The notes under the pieces: generated by a model
What the model was told of the DNA's origin: nothing
Databases searched by the model: none
The model's input: only the letters and a program-made list of their open reading frames with translations
NCBI GenBank assembly: GCA_900551865.1
Contig: URXV01000008.1
Span: 8,484-72,483 of the forward strand
Length of the DNA: 64,000 bases
Origin: an uncultured Rickettsiales bacterium
GTDB lineage: Bacteria; Pseudomonadota; Alphaproteobacteria; RF32; CAG-239
Reading direction: 5' to 3'
In this document: piece after piece, positions 17,833 through 27,154 of the stretch
How positions within the stretch are numbered: the stretch's first letter is position 1
Layout: every line of letters begins with the position of its first letter
Position numbers and translations under genes: made by a program

Positions 17833-18708
17833 TTATTGCATTAGTTCTATAGCCTTTGTAATCTTTTTTATGGAGTTAAGTTCAATCTGCCTGACCCTTT
17901 CTTTTGAAATATTGTAGGTCTTGCTTAAATCGTCAAGCGTAATGGTTTTTTCGTATAAACGCCGTTTGAACAAAATGTCTTTTTCGCGTTTGTTAAGGAC
18001 ATAAAGCGCTTGATTAAACATTTGCCGGCGGTATTTGACGGTTTCGGAGTGGGCAAGGCTTTCTTCCTGATTTGGCTTATTGTCTGAAATAAAATCCAGC
18101 CACTCGGTTGTTCCGTCGGAGTCTCCGTCAATAATGGCATTTAAAGAGCCGTCATGCGATTTCAGGCGCATATTCATATCGGTTACGTCCTGAACGCTGA
18201 CGTCGAGAGATTTGGCGATATCTTTCAAAACATGCTGCGACAGTTCTCTGTCGTCAATTAAATTCAGGCGGTTTTTTATTTTTCTGAGATTGAAAAAAAG
18301 TTTTTTCTGAGCCGCTGTTGTACCTAATTTGACCAGCGACCAGGAATTAAGAATGTATTTTTGTACGGAAGCTTTAATCCACCATAGGGCATAAGTGGAA
18401 AAGCGAAAGCCTTTTTCAGGAGCAAATTTGTCGATAGCATACATCAGGCCGATATTGCCTTCGGAAATCATTTCGCCGACAGGCAAACCATAGCCCCGGT
18501 ATTTTGAAACGACCTTAACCACCAGCCGCAAATGTGATGTGATTAATTTGTAGGCGATTTCCTTGTCTTTGCTTTGTTGATATCTTAGTGCTAAATCGTA
18601 TTCTTCTTCGGATGATAAAATGGGAAATTTTTTGATAGATTGCAGATAACGGGAAAGGTTTTCTTCGGGTGAAAAGTCAAGTCCATTTAGAGTAAGTTGT
18701 TCTTTCAT
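17833..18708 (-). CDS. rpoH: RNA polymerase sigma-32 (heat-shock) factor
   Basis: 291-residue sigma-70-family protein. Region 2 is clear (LRLVVKVVSKYRGYGLP, then RFSTYALWWIKASVQ), followed by the RpoH box QKKLFFNLRK, which distinguishes sigma-32 from RpoD and RpoS. Region 4 ends with a helix-turn-helix (TYNISKERVRQIE). It directs transcription of chaperone and protease genes. AGGAG lies about 7 bases before the ATG. rluD is just upstream on the same strand after 150 bases, an order common in alphaproteobacteria. A hairpin-prone leader that might act as a thermosensor is not evident to the eye. Confidence 0.95.
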   Translation of the reverse strand: MKEQLTLNGLDFSPEENLSRYLQSIKKFPILSSEEEYDLALRYQQSKDKEIAYKLITSHLRLVVKVVSKYRGYGLPVGEMISEGNIGLMYAIDKFAPEKGFRFSTYALWWIKASVQKYILNSWSLVKLGTTAAQKKLFFNLRKIKNRLNLIDDRELSQHVLKDIAKSLDVSVQDVTDMNMRLKSHDGSLNAIIDGDSDGTTEWLDFISDNKPNQEESLAHSETVKYRRQMFNQALYVLNKREKDILFKRRLYEKTITLDDLSKTYNISKERVRQIELNSIKKITKAIELMQ

Positions 18709-18861
18709 GATTCTTCTCCTAAAAGTTGACTGACGCGAGTTTATAACCGTAAAATTTTTTCCACAACCTAGACAATAGTTTTATTGTTTTTAATAATTTA
18801 TTAAGTAATTTTAAGGGGTTGCTAAACTAAAAGATATATGCCCTGCGTTCTGAAGACGCTG

Positions 18862-19866
18862 TTAAAAAGCTCTCAGATTTTCTATAAGATTTTGCATATC
18901 TTCGGGAAAATCGGCTGTAAACGACAGGCACTGGTGGTTTATCGGATGTTCAAACCCGAGAGAATAGGCGTGAAGAGCCTGCCTCGGAAAAGTATTGACA
19001 AAGGATTTTAATGGTTCAGGCAAATTAATGGTGCTTTTTTTTGCTTTCGTATATACATCGTCACCAACCAAATTACAACCGATCGAAGACATATGGACGC
19101 GTATTTGGTGTGTCCGCCCTGTTTCCAGATTGCATTGCACTAGGGCTGCCGCCTTTTTATAAGTTTCAATGGTTTTGTAATGGGTTGTTGCTGTTTTGCC
19201 GCCATTTTGCACAATGGCCATTTTTTTACGGTCATAAGGGCTTCGGGCGATATTGCCCGTAATTGTTCCCTGTTCGGGTACAGGAACGCCGTAAACGACA
19301 GCATAATAAGTCCGCTCAATGGTATGGTAAAAAAATTGTTCGGCCAAACCGCGATGGGCAATGTCGTTTTTTGCCGCAACCAGAATACCGCTCGTGTTTC
19401 TGTCAATACGATGGACAATTCCGGGTCTTGCTACGCCGCCGATTCCGGATAGAGAATCCCGGCAATGATACAAAAGGGCATTAACCAATGTGCCCGTATA
19501 AATGCCTGCAGCCGGATGAACCGTCATTCCTGCCGGTTTGTTCACGACAATCAGGTCACTGTCTTCATAGAGAATGTTGAGCGGTATGTTTTCTGCCTGC
19601 GGTGCCGCTTCTCTGGGTTCCGGAAGGTTTATCTGATAGACGTCTCCAATCCGGGTTTTGTGGTTTTTATCCAAGATAACGTCGTCATCTGCAAAAACGA
19701 ATCCCTCTTCAATCAGCCTCTGCACCTGAGCGCGCGAAAAATCCCGGATTTCACCGGCTATATATTTGTCAATACGGAGAGAAGCTTGTGAAGCATCAAC
19801 CGGATTTGTATAAAAAACTTTATTATTTTCGCTGTCCATAGGGGTTCTTGTTAAATATATTTTCAC
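18862..19866 (-). CDS. rluD: 23S rRNA pseudouridine synthase RluD
   Basis: Makes pseudouridines in helix 69 of 23S rRNA. An S4 RNA-binding domain (about 29-90) is followed by the RluA-type catalytic domain with HRIDRNTSG, catalytic Asp about 155. The start drawn here is a GTG at 19866 with an AGG 8 bases upstream; an ATG nine codons later (19839) has no Shine-Dalgarno but fits the usual N-terminal length, so either is possible. RluC or RluA are alternatives, but the S4 domain and the rpoH neighbour favour RluD. Confidence 0.9.
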   Translation of the reverse strand: MKIYLTRTPMDSENNKVFYTNPVDASQASLRIDKYIAGEIRDFSRAQVQRLIEEGFVFADDDVILDKNHKTRIGDVYQINLPEPREAAPQAENIPLNILYEDSDLIVVNKPAGMTVHPAAGIYTGTLVNALLYHCRDSLSGIGGVARPGIVHRIDRNTSGILVAAKNDIAHRGLAEQFFYHTIERTYYAVVYGVPVPEQGTITGNIARSPYDRKKMAIVQNGGKTATTHYKTIETYKKAAALVQCNLETGRTHQIRVHMSSIGCNLVGDDVYTKAKKSTINLPEPLKSFVNTFPRQALHAYSLGFEHPINHQCLSFTADFPEDMQNLIENLRAF

Positions 19867-19917
19867 ATATACTGCCTAAAATAAACCATAAGGTAAGATA
19901 AAATCAAGGGTATAATA

Positions 19918-20220
19918 ATGTCAAACGTTAAAATAGCCAAATATATTGCCATATTGCTGGGTGCCGGCATCGTTTTGTGCACTTATTTTGTGTTTTTGAA
20001 AATCCTGAATAAGAAAACGGGTATTTCCGGTGCTCCGGTTTCTGCCGAAATGGTGCTGAAAGTTCCTGAAAATGCTGAAGTAAAAGATATCAGGATAACT
20101 GAGAGGAAAATTTATTTCTTAATGACATCGCCTCAGGAAGAGAATTTAATAATCGTTGACGAAAATACCCGGCAGGAGATTTTGAAAATTGTTCTGAAAA
20201 AGGAGAAAACCCATGAGTAA
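19918..20220 (+). CDS. Small single-pass membrane protein (DUF6476-like)
   Basis: 100 residues with one transmembrane helix (about 8-28, YIAILLGAGIVLCTYFVFL) and a short extracytoplasmic beta-rich domain (LKVPENAEVKDIRITERKIYFLM, LIIVDENTRQEILKI). The position beside rluD and rpoH and the layout match the small DUF6476-type membrane proteins of alphaproteobacteria, an assignment made by memory of the pattern only. It overlaps the next gene by 8 bases. Function unknown. Confidence 0.6.
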   Translation: MSNVKIAKYIAILLGAGIVLCTYFVFLKILNKKTGISGAPVSAEMVLKVPENAEVKDIRITERKIYFLMTSPQEENLIIVDENTRQEILKIVLKKEKTHE

Positions 20221-21307
20221 TGATGATTCTCTTGATGCTTTTTTAACTGCGGATATGCCGGCTGATGAAAAGAAAAAAAACAAAGACACAAGTTTGGAAG
20301 ATGAATTTGCCAAGCTTTTGAATGATTTTATAAATCAGGATAAACCGGCAACAAAATCTGGTAATAAAAAAACGGAAGAAAGTCTGGACAGCTTTCTGGA
20401 AAGTTCGGGCAGCGGCCTTGACAGTTTCTTGACTTCGTCGGTTGTTTCGTCCGAAAATACACCGGCTGCACAGCCGCAGCAGGTTTCTTCCAAAGCGGAA
20501 TTAGTGGAAAATGCCGCACAGCCGACAGAGGAGGAGGATTTGTCCGGCCTCATAACTCAGCCTGTTGCCGCTCCCGAAATCACGCCGGAAAATATTCAGG
20601 CCGACGATACTGCCGCAAACAGGCTGAAACAGGAAGAGCAGGAATTGGCGCGTGCCGTTGCCAATTTTCAGGATGGCATAGTTGCAATGGCTGACAAAAA
20701 AAATCTCAAAGTTCCCGATACCGATTACAAGGAAGATATGCTGTATCCGAACTATAAGCCCAGTATTGGCAAAAAAATTGCCCAATATCTGCTGGCATGC
20801 TGGGATATTATGAATAAATATGATCCTGAAAATATGAAACGGCTTTCCAAAGATGCCGGAGATGAAGAATATCTCGCTTTTGCCGAAACACTGAACGATA
20901 CGGATATGCAGCTCGCCATAATATCATACGTTGAAATTCTTATAAATCTGGAAATTTGCGAAGTCGGCTATGAGCAAAAAAAGGAAATTTTGCAAAAAAA
21001 CCGGATAAAGCGGGAATTGTATGAAGAATATATGGAACTTCAGGAACGAAAAGCCTTGTTTATCAAAAAATTAAAAGAAAAAGATTTTCCGGTAGATGCG
21101 GAACGTCTGATAGGAAATTACTTTCGGGTTGCACAAAAAGATCCCGACGGCTCATTTAATGCCCTGGTAAAGAATCCGGCCATGTTTTCTCCGATAGAAT
21201 TTGAAAAAATTCGGCCCAAGTTCTTTGGGTTGATAAAAGTAACGCCGGAAGACGGGATAAAAGCAAATCAAAAAATCGGGCATTTTATAAAAAAACTTAA
21301 AGTTTAA
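20213..21307 (+). CDS. Hypothetical protein with acidic disordered N-terminus
   Basis: 364 residues, not recognised. The first ~140 residues are Asp/Glu/Ser/Pro-rich and contain repeated short elements SLDAFLTA, SLDSFLESS, GLDSFLTSS that look like short linear motifs. The rest is a predicted helical, Lys/Glu-rich domain (for example QYLLACWDIMNKYDPENMKRL, KKEILQKNRIKRELYEEYMEL). No signal peptide or membrane segment, so cytoplasmic. GGAG lies 7 bases before the ATG and translation is coupled to the preceding membrane protein gene. It precedes the coupling-ATPase block and may belong to it, although a promoter separates them. Confidence 0.7.
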   Translation: MSNDDSLDAFLTADMPADEKKKNKDTSLEDEFAKLLNDFINQDKPATKSGNKKTEESLDSFLESSGSGLDSFLTSSVVSSENTPAAQPQQVSSKAELVENAAQPTEEEDLSGLITQPVAAPEITPENIQADDTAANRLKQEEQELARAVANFQDGIVAMADKKNLKVPDTDYKEDMLYPNYKPSIGKKIAQYLLACWDIMNKYDPENMKRLSKDAGDEEYLAFAETLNDTDMQLAIISYVEILINLEICEVGYEQKKEILQKNRIKRELYEEYMELQERKALFIKKLKEKDFPVDAERLIGNYFRVAQKDPDGSFNALVKNPAMFSPIEFEKIRPKFFGLIKVTPEDGIKANQKIGHFIKKLKV

Positions 21308-21339
21308 TAAAATTTGCCTGATGGCGGAACGGTTTAAAG

Positions 21340-21368
21340 TAGACAACCTGCGGATTTTATGCTAATAT
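21340..21368 (+). promoter_or_regulatory. Predicted promoter of the coupling-ATPase block
   Basis: TAGACA at 21340-21345 and TAATAT at 21363-21368 with a 17-base spacer, 30 bases before the first start codon of the block at 21399. Confidence 0.5.
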
Positions 21369-21398
21369 GACATAAAAGCATAAAAATCGGAGGCAAAA

Positions 21399-23030
21399 AT
21401 GGCTGAACAATCCCAAATAAACGAATTGGACCGGTTGCTAAAGCAAAATATTGAAGAGATAGATAAGGCAACAAATGCTAATTTAGTTGGTGTTCCTCCC
21501 CGAGCCGGGGCGGAATCCGGAAACGGCAGTACGCCGTCTGGAGCACGGTCGGAAAGCGGGGCGTCGTCTTCCTCTGCGGATAACACGGAAACAAGCGGAA
21601 ACAATGCGGGGGAAAACGATGGAAACAGGCAGGATACTCCGACATCGGCAGAATCGGAAAACAGGCAGGATACGCCGGAACCTCGCCGTCCTGAGAGGAT
21701 TCCCGATGGCGTTTCGCGCGCGTATGACGATGTGTCTTTAGGCGAATTTGATACCAAAGCCCCGAAAGAAAAAACGGAAACCAAGGGTTCAAAACCTAAG
21801 GGCGGCATAACGCCTCCCAAACGCGACCGTGGTGGAACCAAGGGAAAATCCGGCGGCGATGATATTATGGAAGTTTTTTGGAATGACTGTATTATGGCTT
21901 TTTATGCCTGGACAATAGATACGGTTGTCGACAATACGTTGGATTTTGCCGAATGGGTACTGTTTTCGCCATATAAATCCGGCGGCGGCACGGTTGAAAC
22001 TACGACTGAAAAAAAGCCGAAAACCATATATATGTTGGGCGAAGAATTGTATAAAAGCCGTATGGAAAACTTTGCCAAAGAAAAAGATAAGCTGATAGAG
22101 TTAAACGAAAATCTGGAAAAAAGCGCAAACGGAATCCAACCCGAATGGAGACTTTGGGGGAAAATGCCGGCATTTTATCCCAAATTGCAGCAAATTCATG
22201 CCAAGGCAATAGAAAATCCCAATTCGGAAGAAGCCAAATTTATGCATAAGTACGGTTTGGGAAGCAGTGCCGAAACCGTTAAAGGGCGTTTTGCCAAAGA
22301 GGAAAAACTGTTTATGCTCGCTGTTCGTTTGGCTACGGTAGAAGAAGTCGTCAGCGATACAAAAAATACGATTTCTCCTGAATTTTCCCAAAAATTGGCA
22401 GAATTGGATGAAACGTTGAAAAAGAATAATTGCAGCAAGCAGGAGGTAACGGGGAAAATCAATGCCCTGTCAGAAGAAATCGGGGGAGACAGCACTGTTT
22501 GCAAAGACGTTTCTGCAAAAATACAAGAAATAAATGCTCTTCTTGAAAAAGACGGAGATATTTCGAAAGTAAAAAAAGATATCATAAAAAAAGCCAAGGA
22601 ACTTCGCAAGGTTTCCGAGGGTGCCGGCCACGACGAAGACATCATAAAAGAACATATCAGAAAACGCGGCCAGGAAAAATATAAGAGGCTTATGGAAAAT
22701 ATTGATAAAATTCATGAAGCTTATGCGGATGACCCGGAAAAGGTCAAGGAAACCATTAAAGAATACCTTGTTTCGGTAAATAATGCCGGCAAGGAGGCCA
22801 AGCAAGCGACGGATAAAGTTATAGAAGAAGGCCTGAAAGGCAAAATAAATGCCGGAGAAAAACGTAAAAAAGCCAAAGCATCTGTAGAAAAAATTGATAC
22901 GGCGATAAATGATTTTATGCTTGAAGGCGAAAAAATTTCATCAAAAGCTCCGGCAGCTCAAAAAGATGAATTCGTATTAACCGAAAAACAATTTTCTAAA
23001 GCTATAAAAGATTATCGGTTAGGTCGCTAA
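21399..23030 (+). CDS. Hypothetical coiled-coil protein of the coupling-ATPase block
   Basis: 543 residues, not recognised. Residues 1-140 are low-complexity and polar (Ser, Gly, Thr, Glu, Pro), then a short hydrophobic stretch (DIMEVFWNDCIMAFYAWTID), then a long Lys/Glu-rich helical region (about 200-540) likely to form coiled coils. No signal peptide. GGAGG lies 5 bases before the ATG. It heads a run of five plus-strand genes ending with a VirD4-like ATPase and its follower, with 11 bases to the next gene. A substrate, effector or scaffold of that secretion module are guesses only. Confidence 0.75.
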   Translation: MAEQSQINELDRLLKQNIEEIDKATNANLVGVPPRAGAESGNGSTPSGARSESGASSSSADNTETSGNNAGENDGNRQDTPTSAESENRQDTPEPRRPERIPDGVSRAYDDVSLGEFDTKAPKEKTETKGSKPKGGITPPKRDRGGTKGKSGGDDIMEVFWNDCIMAFYAWTIDTVVDNTLDFAEWVLFSPYKSGGGTVETTTEKKPKTIYMLGEELYKSRMENFAKEKDKLIELNENLEKSANGIQPEWRLWGKMPAFYPKLQQIHAKAIENPNSEEAKFMHKYGLGSSAETVKGRFAKEEKLFMLAVRLATVEEVVSDTKNTISPEFSQKLAELDETLKKNNCSKQEVTGKINALSEEIGGDSTVCKDVSAKIQEINALLEKDGDISKVKKDIIKKAKELRKVSEGAGHDEDIIKEHIRKRGQEKYKRLMENIDKIHEAYADDPEKVKETIKEYLVSVNNAGKEAKQATDKVIEEGLKGKINAGEKRKKAKASVEKIDTAINDFMLEGEKISSKAPAAQKDEFVLTEKQFSKAIKDYRLGR

Positions 23031-23041
23031 GGAGAAGATGA

Positions 23042-23533
23042 ATGGCAAAAGTGGAAAAATTGATAAAATTTTTTACGGTTTGTGCAGTTGTTTTTGTCGT
23101 TTTGGGGTATATTTGCCGGGAATTGTTTAAATTTATCTGGAATTTTGATGTTTTCAATCGGGAATCTTACCGGATTTTGTATGATTACTGGGAAAACGGC
23201 GGCGTATTTAATACGTTTCGGGATTGCAGCTTGGGGCTGTTTTTGTTTTTAATGCCCGTAATATGGCTGGTTTTAAGTTATAAGCTGTATAAGTACGGGC
23301 TGGTGAAGTTTTTGCTTAATCCGTTGGTTAAACTGTACCGCCGTATAACCCGTCCTAAAACTATGGAAGTAGAACACGTTTCAATCAAAAATCTTGGCGG
23401 GAAAGATAAAACGCTGGATGAGATTATCGCCGAAAAAGTGGAAAAGCAGGGAGGGAACAAAAACGTTGGCCATGCCTCGCAAAATCTGCGCCGGCAGATA
23501 GCTGCAAAAATTGAAGAAAATGAAAAACAATAA
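23042..23533 (+). CDS. Two-pass membrane protein, paralogue of the next gene product
   Basis: 163 residues with two transmembrane segments (about 10-30 and 63-82) and a basic cytoplasmic tail. The motif pattern W-x-FD-[VI]-F, Y-x-W-x-x-G, and [LF]-[YF]-R-[RK]-IT recurs at matching spacing in the N-terminal half of the protein encoded at 23588-24910, so the two are paralogues. GGAG is 8 bases before the ATG. Function unknown; the size and layout would suit a small inner-membrane partner of the coupling ATPase. Confidence 0.72.
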   Translation: MAKVEKLIKFFTVCAVVFVVLGYICRELFKFIWNFDVFNRESYRILYDYWENGGVFNTFRDCSLGLFLFLMPVIWLVLSYKLYKYGLVKFLLNPLVKLYRRITRPKTMEVEHVSIKNLGGKDKTLDEIIAEKVEKQGGNKNVGHASQNLRRQIAAKIEENEKQ

Positions 23534-23587
23534 TTACTTGTTAACCAATCAATGGATATAATGGGAAAATAAAAGCCGGAGAAGAAC

Positions 23588-24910
23588 TTGAAACCGCTGA
23601 TAATAATACTAAAAACGCTGATAGTCGGCTATTTATGGAGTATCGTCTTCATAGATGGCATCAGGGTGGTTTTGCTTATAAACTGGCATTTTGACATCTT
23701 TTTATCCGAACACTGGCGCCTTTTAAGTTATAAATGGAACAGCGGAGCGCCTATGACAAATTCAGAACTGGGCTTTTTTATGATTATAGCCAGCTCAATT
23801 CCGCTGTGGCTTGCCGGCTGGGTAGGGTTGTGCCTTGTAAAGTGGGAGCGCCTGCTGAAAAAAGTATTCTTAAGCCCGCTGTATCTTTTCCGTAAAATAA
23901 CCCTGAAAACCAAACCGCCGGTTGTCGTTAAGAAAAAATCCATTGCCGAAGAAACGAAAGTCGTTAAAAAGACGCCGATAATCAAAAAAGCCCCGGTCAA
24001 ACGTCCGCCGTTGCCGTCGGCGACTTTAATGCAGTCAAATATAAACAGTAATTTGATGGCGTCGCCTGCCGGACGTACTTCTTCCTATACGCCAGGCAAA
24101 AAAGAGCCGGAAGCGCCGATTAACCATGCTCTGTTTAATTTTGACGATGATGATTTTGACTTGGATTTTGATTTTGAAAAGAAAGACAAGAAGCCGGATA
24201 TCGACGATTCCATCCCGTCTGCGCTTATGGTTGACGAGCCGAAAACGATTGAAACCGTTCCTGCGGCAGTTATTGAAGAAAAGCCTAAAAACACCCCTGC
24301 GCCTTCAAAAAATCAGGAAAAACCTGCGCCGCAGAATAAAAAAGACAATGCCCAGCCCAGGAACAAATCCGCAGATATGCCTGCCGCTCAGGCAATGCCG
24401 ATTAAGGAATCCCATACTCCGGTTTTGGATGTTCTTAATCAAAAGGGGTTTGACGTTATTCCGTCTGCCATTATCAAAAATACAACAATCGATTATATCG
24501 GCGTTTCCAAAAATCAGCTCTTTTTATGCCTGATTGATAAAGAAGCCGGAGACTGGCTGGCGGATGAAGAAAAGTTCAATGATGAAGAGCCGTTATGGTT
24601 TTCGGAAAGCAGCCACCGCATTTCTCCGGTACGAAAGATTGATGTGGCCAGAGATATTTTAAAAACCAAACTGGCTGTCGGAGATATGAATTTTGAAATC
24701 ATCGCGTATGTTATCATACAGGCCGGCAATATTATTAACGCCGAGGATATGTTTGAAATCTGGAACAACATGAACGTAAATGTAACGCGTATAAACCGGG
24801 GGAGCCCGAAAGAAATCCGCCTGTTTTCCAAATCATTAGATAATTGTGAGGAAAAAACAGATAAAAACACGCTTGAAAAACTTAAGAAACTTATTCGCAG
24901 TCTGGCATAA
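23588..24910 (+). CDS. Membrane protein with acidic linker and C-terminal globular domain
   Basis: 440 residues. Residues 1-105 contain two transmembrane segments and are homologous to the preceding gene product. A Pro/Lys-rich and then strongly acidic linker (DDDDFDLDFDFEKKDKKPD near 180-200) leads to a C-terminal alpha/beta domain (about 285-430; TTIDYIGVSKNQLFLCLIDKE) vaguely reminiscent of nuclease-related folds but without a complete catalytic triad. The start is a TTG at 23588, chosen because GGAG lies 7 bases before it and no ATG is available before the first membrane segment. The 55-base gap to the preceding gene holds no clear signal. Confidence 0.72.
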   Translation: MKPLIIILKTLIVGYLWSIVFIDGIRVVLLINWHFDIFLSEHWRLLSYKWNSGAPMTNSELGFFMIIASSIPLWLAGWVGLCLVKWERLLKKVFLSPLYLFRKITLKTKPPVVVKKKSIAEETKVVKKTPIIKKAPVKRPPLPSATLMQSNINSNLMASPAGRTSSYTPGKKEPEAPINHALFNFDDDDFDLDFDFEKKDKKPDIDDSIPSALMVDEPKTIETVPAAVIEEKPKNTPAPSKNQEKPAPQNKKDNAQPRNKSADMPAAQAMPIKESHTPVLDVLNQKGFDVIPSAIIKNTTIDYIGVSKNQLFLCLIDKEAGDWLADEEKFNDEEPLWFSESSHRISPVRKIDVARDILKTKLAVGDMNFEIIAYVIIQAGNIINAEDMFEIWNNMNVNVTRINRGSPKEIRLFSKSLDNCEEKTDKNTLEKLKKLIRSLA

Positions 24911-24934
24911 TTGTTATTATTGAGGTAAGAAAAA

Positions 24935-27154
24935 ATGGCAAAAGAAAGAGGAAAAGAATGGGAAGAATATGACAACGCCGTCCGGTGGATGACAATAACG
25001 TTCGCCATCGCGGTCGTTGTAACGGTTGTTTTCATGTATATCGCCCCGATTCTGGCATTTTTTATGCAAAACGGTATTTCCAAAAAGAGTGTGGAAATAG
25101 CTGGTTTGTTTTTGAAAAAGTCTTTTGCGGACTTTGGTTTTTTGTGGGACTGGTATCTGAAATGGTTCAAAAAGGTTTATCGCTACAGCGGCGAGTTTAA
25201 AATAAGTTTATGGCCGCCGATTCTGCCGTTTATTTCTTTTCCGTTGATTTTAATTGTCGGCGGCATAAAGTGTCCGTATAAATTCCAATCGAATATTCAC
25301 GGGTCGGCGCACATTGCTACTTTGCGCGATATTGAAAAAATGCCGCTGCTCGGATTTGACGGTTTTTGTATGGTGGTCGGTAAGTTTCAGGGTAAAATGC
25401 TGAAACTGAAAGAAACGCTGTCAACCCTGTGTTGTGCGCCTCCGGGAACCGGTAAAACTGCCGGTGTCGTTATTCCGACAATTTTTAATTCCGAGGGGCT
25501 TAGCATTATCGTAAACGACCCGAAACCAGAGTTGTGCTACCAGACGACGGGTGCGAGAAACAAGGTTGGCCCTGTATTTGTCATCAACTGGGGTAAGGAA
25601 GACAATCCGGCAACTGGAGAATACTATCCGAGTTGGAATCCGCTGTCTCCGGGAGCGCTCCCTGCACCGGGGCCGGAACGCGACCTGTATGTCGATTCTA
25701 TGTGCAACACGCTGGTGGAAGACCCCAAGGGCGGCGCTGATCCGCACTGGTCAAAAACCGGTCGAAGCGCGCTCTGCGGCTTTATTCACTTCATTTCTTC
25801 CAAATGCGAAAGGGCTTTGGCCAATGAACGCTTTATTCAGAAGATTTATGAAGGCTCAATGACAGCCGAAGACAAAGCCGAGTTGATAAAGCTTTACGAT
25901 GAAATGAGCATCGGCGGTTTGCGGGCTAATGCCGCGCGTGCAATTCAGGATTTGCAGAACGGAAATCTGACGATTGAAAATTATCTGCCTGTCGGAACCT
26001 GGAACCTGCTGCCGGAAAAATGGATTAACCACGAGCCCTGTCTGGCAATGATTCTGGAATGGATTACTTCGTCCCAGATTGAACAGAGCAATGAAATTAA
26101 ACGCCGTCTGGAAGAAGGCGACCAAATGGCCGCTATGGCAGACCCGATGCGCGATTTGCTTGACGCCGCGGTGGAAGAGGCCAACAATTATGGATATTCC
26201 CGCCGTTGCGTAACTGAATTGAGCGCCTTGAGCGCGATGCCGGATAAAGAGCGGGGATCCGTCCTTTCCACCGGTCTCACCGGTATCGGTATTTTCAAAA
26301 ACTCGGCAGTTGTGGCTCGTACCAGCTTTTCCGATATTCAGTTTAAAGATTTGCGCGGTATGAAAGACCCGGTAACCGGCGAATGGAAACCGATTTCCGT
26401 TTACCTCTCGGTTAACCAAACGGACGCTCAGGCGTTGAACCCGATTAGCGCAACGTTTGTTGACCTGATGAGCGCTTATCTGATTTCAAATCCGCCAAAT
26501 TCTGTTAACCGTACCGATGGTAAAATGGGGCCTTTCCCGACTTTGTTTGTGCTTGACGAGTTTCCGCAGATGCCGAAGCTGAAAGCGGTTATTGACGGGC
26601 CGGCGGTCGGCCGCGGGCAAAAAGTGTCATATCTGTTGATTGGGCAAGATTTGGGTCAGATTTCCGGCAAATACGGCAAGGACGATTTGGAAACGGTTAT
26701 ATCTACGACTGCTTGCAAAGTTATTCTGTCACAGAACAACGAACAGACAGCACAGCGTTTTTCCAAAATGATTGGCAATAAAACGGTGCAGACTACGTCC
26801 TACAGCCGAAACGAAGGCAGCCTTGCCAAAGAATATAATCCGTTTGCCAAAAACGTCAGCTATCAGCTGCAGGGTGTTTCAGCCATCAGTGCCAATGACC
26901 TGTTAAGCTTGCCGATGCTGAAGCAGGTCGTGCTGATGCAAGGCTCGATTGATACGCCGATTATGGCAGACGCGCCGCGTTTTTATCTGGACAAGAAAAT
27001 GCTGGCAATGTCAAAGCTCCCGCATTCCCCATGGGTGCCGGACTGGATTGTTGCCCAGCGTACTGATGAAAATGAGGATATCCTATCTAAATTAGGTATA
27101 GATTATGACCCGAATGCAGAAGAAGAGGAAGGTTTTGAAGAAGACGAAGCTTAA
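24935..27154 (+). CDS. virD4: Type IV secretion coupling ATPase (VirD4/TraG family)
   Basis: 739-residue inner-membrane ATPase that feeds substrates to a type IV secretion or conjugation channel. Two N-terminal transmembrane segments (about 27-50 and 88-115) precede the ATPase core with Walker A APPGTGKTAG (about 168-177) and Walker B LFVLDEFPQ. The TraG C-terminal segment (TTACKVILSQNNEQTAQRFS) is present and the tail is acidic. AGG lies 9 bases before the ATG. No relaxase, VirB4 or other channel gene is visible nearby, so the machinery is either elsewhere on the chromosome or the ATPase has another use. Confidence 0.9.
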   Translation: MAKERGKEWEEYDNAVRWMTITFAIAVVVTVVFMYIAPILAFFMQNGISKKSVEIAGLFLKKSFADFGFLWDWYLKWFKKVYRYSGEFKISLWPPILPFISFPLILIVGGIKCPYKFQSNIHGSAHIATLRDIEKMPLLGFDGFCMVVGKFQGKMLKLKETLSTLCCAPPGTGKTAGVVIPTIFNSEGLSIIVNDPKPELCYQTTGARNKVGPVFVINWGKEDNPATGEYYPSWNPLSPGALPAPGPERDLYVDSMCNTLVEDPKGGADPHWSKTGRSALCGFIHFISSKCERALANERFIQKIYEGSMTAEDKAELIKLYDEMSIGGLRANAARAIQDLQNGNLTIENYLPVGTWNLLPEKWINHEPCLAMILEWITSSQIEQSNEIKRRLEEGDQMAAMADPMRDLLDAAVEEANNYGYSRRCVTELSALSAMPDKERGSVLSTGLTGIGIFKNSAVVARTSFSDIQFKDLRGMKDPVTGEWKPISVYLSVNQTDAQALNPISATFVDLMSAYLISNPPNSVNRTDGKMGPFPTLFVLDEFPQMPKLKAVIDGPAVGRGQKVSYLLIGQDLGQISGKYGKDDLETVISTTACKVILSQNNEQTAQRFSKMIGNKTVQTTSYSRNEGSLAKEYNPFAKNVSYQLQGVSAISANDLLSLPMLKQVVLMQGSIDTPIMADAPRFYLDKKMLAMSKLPHSPWVPDWIVAQRTDENEDILSKLGIDYDPNAEEEEGFEEDEA

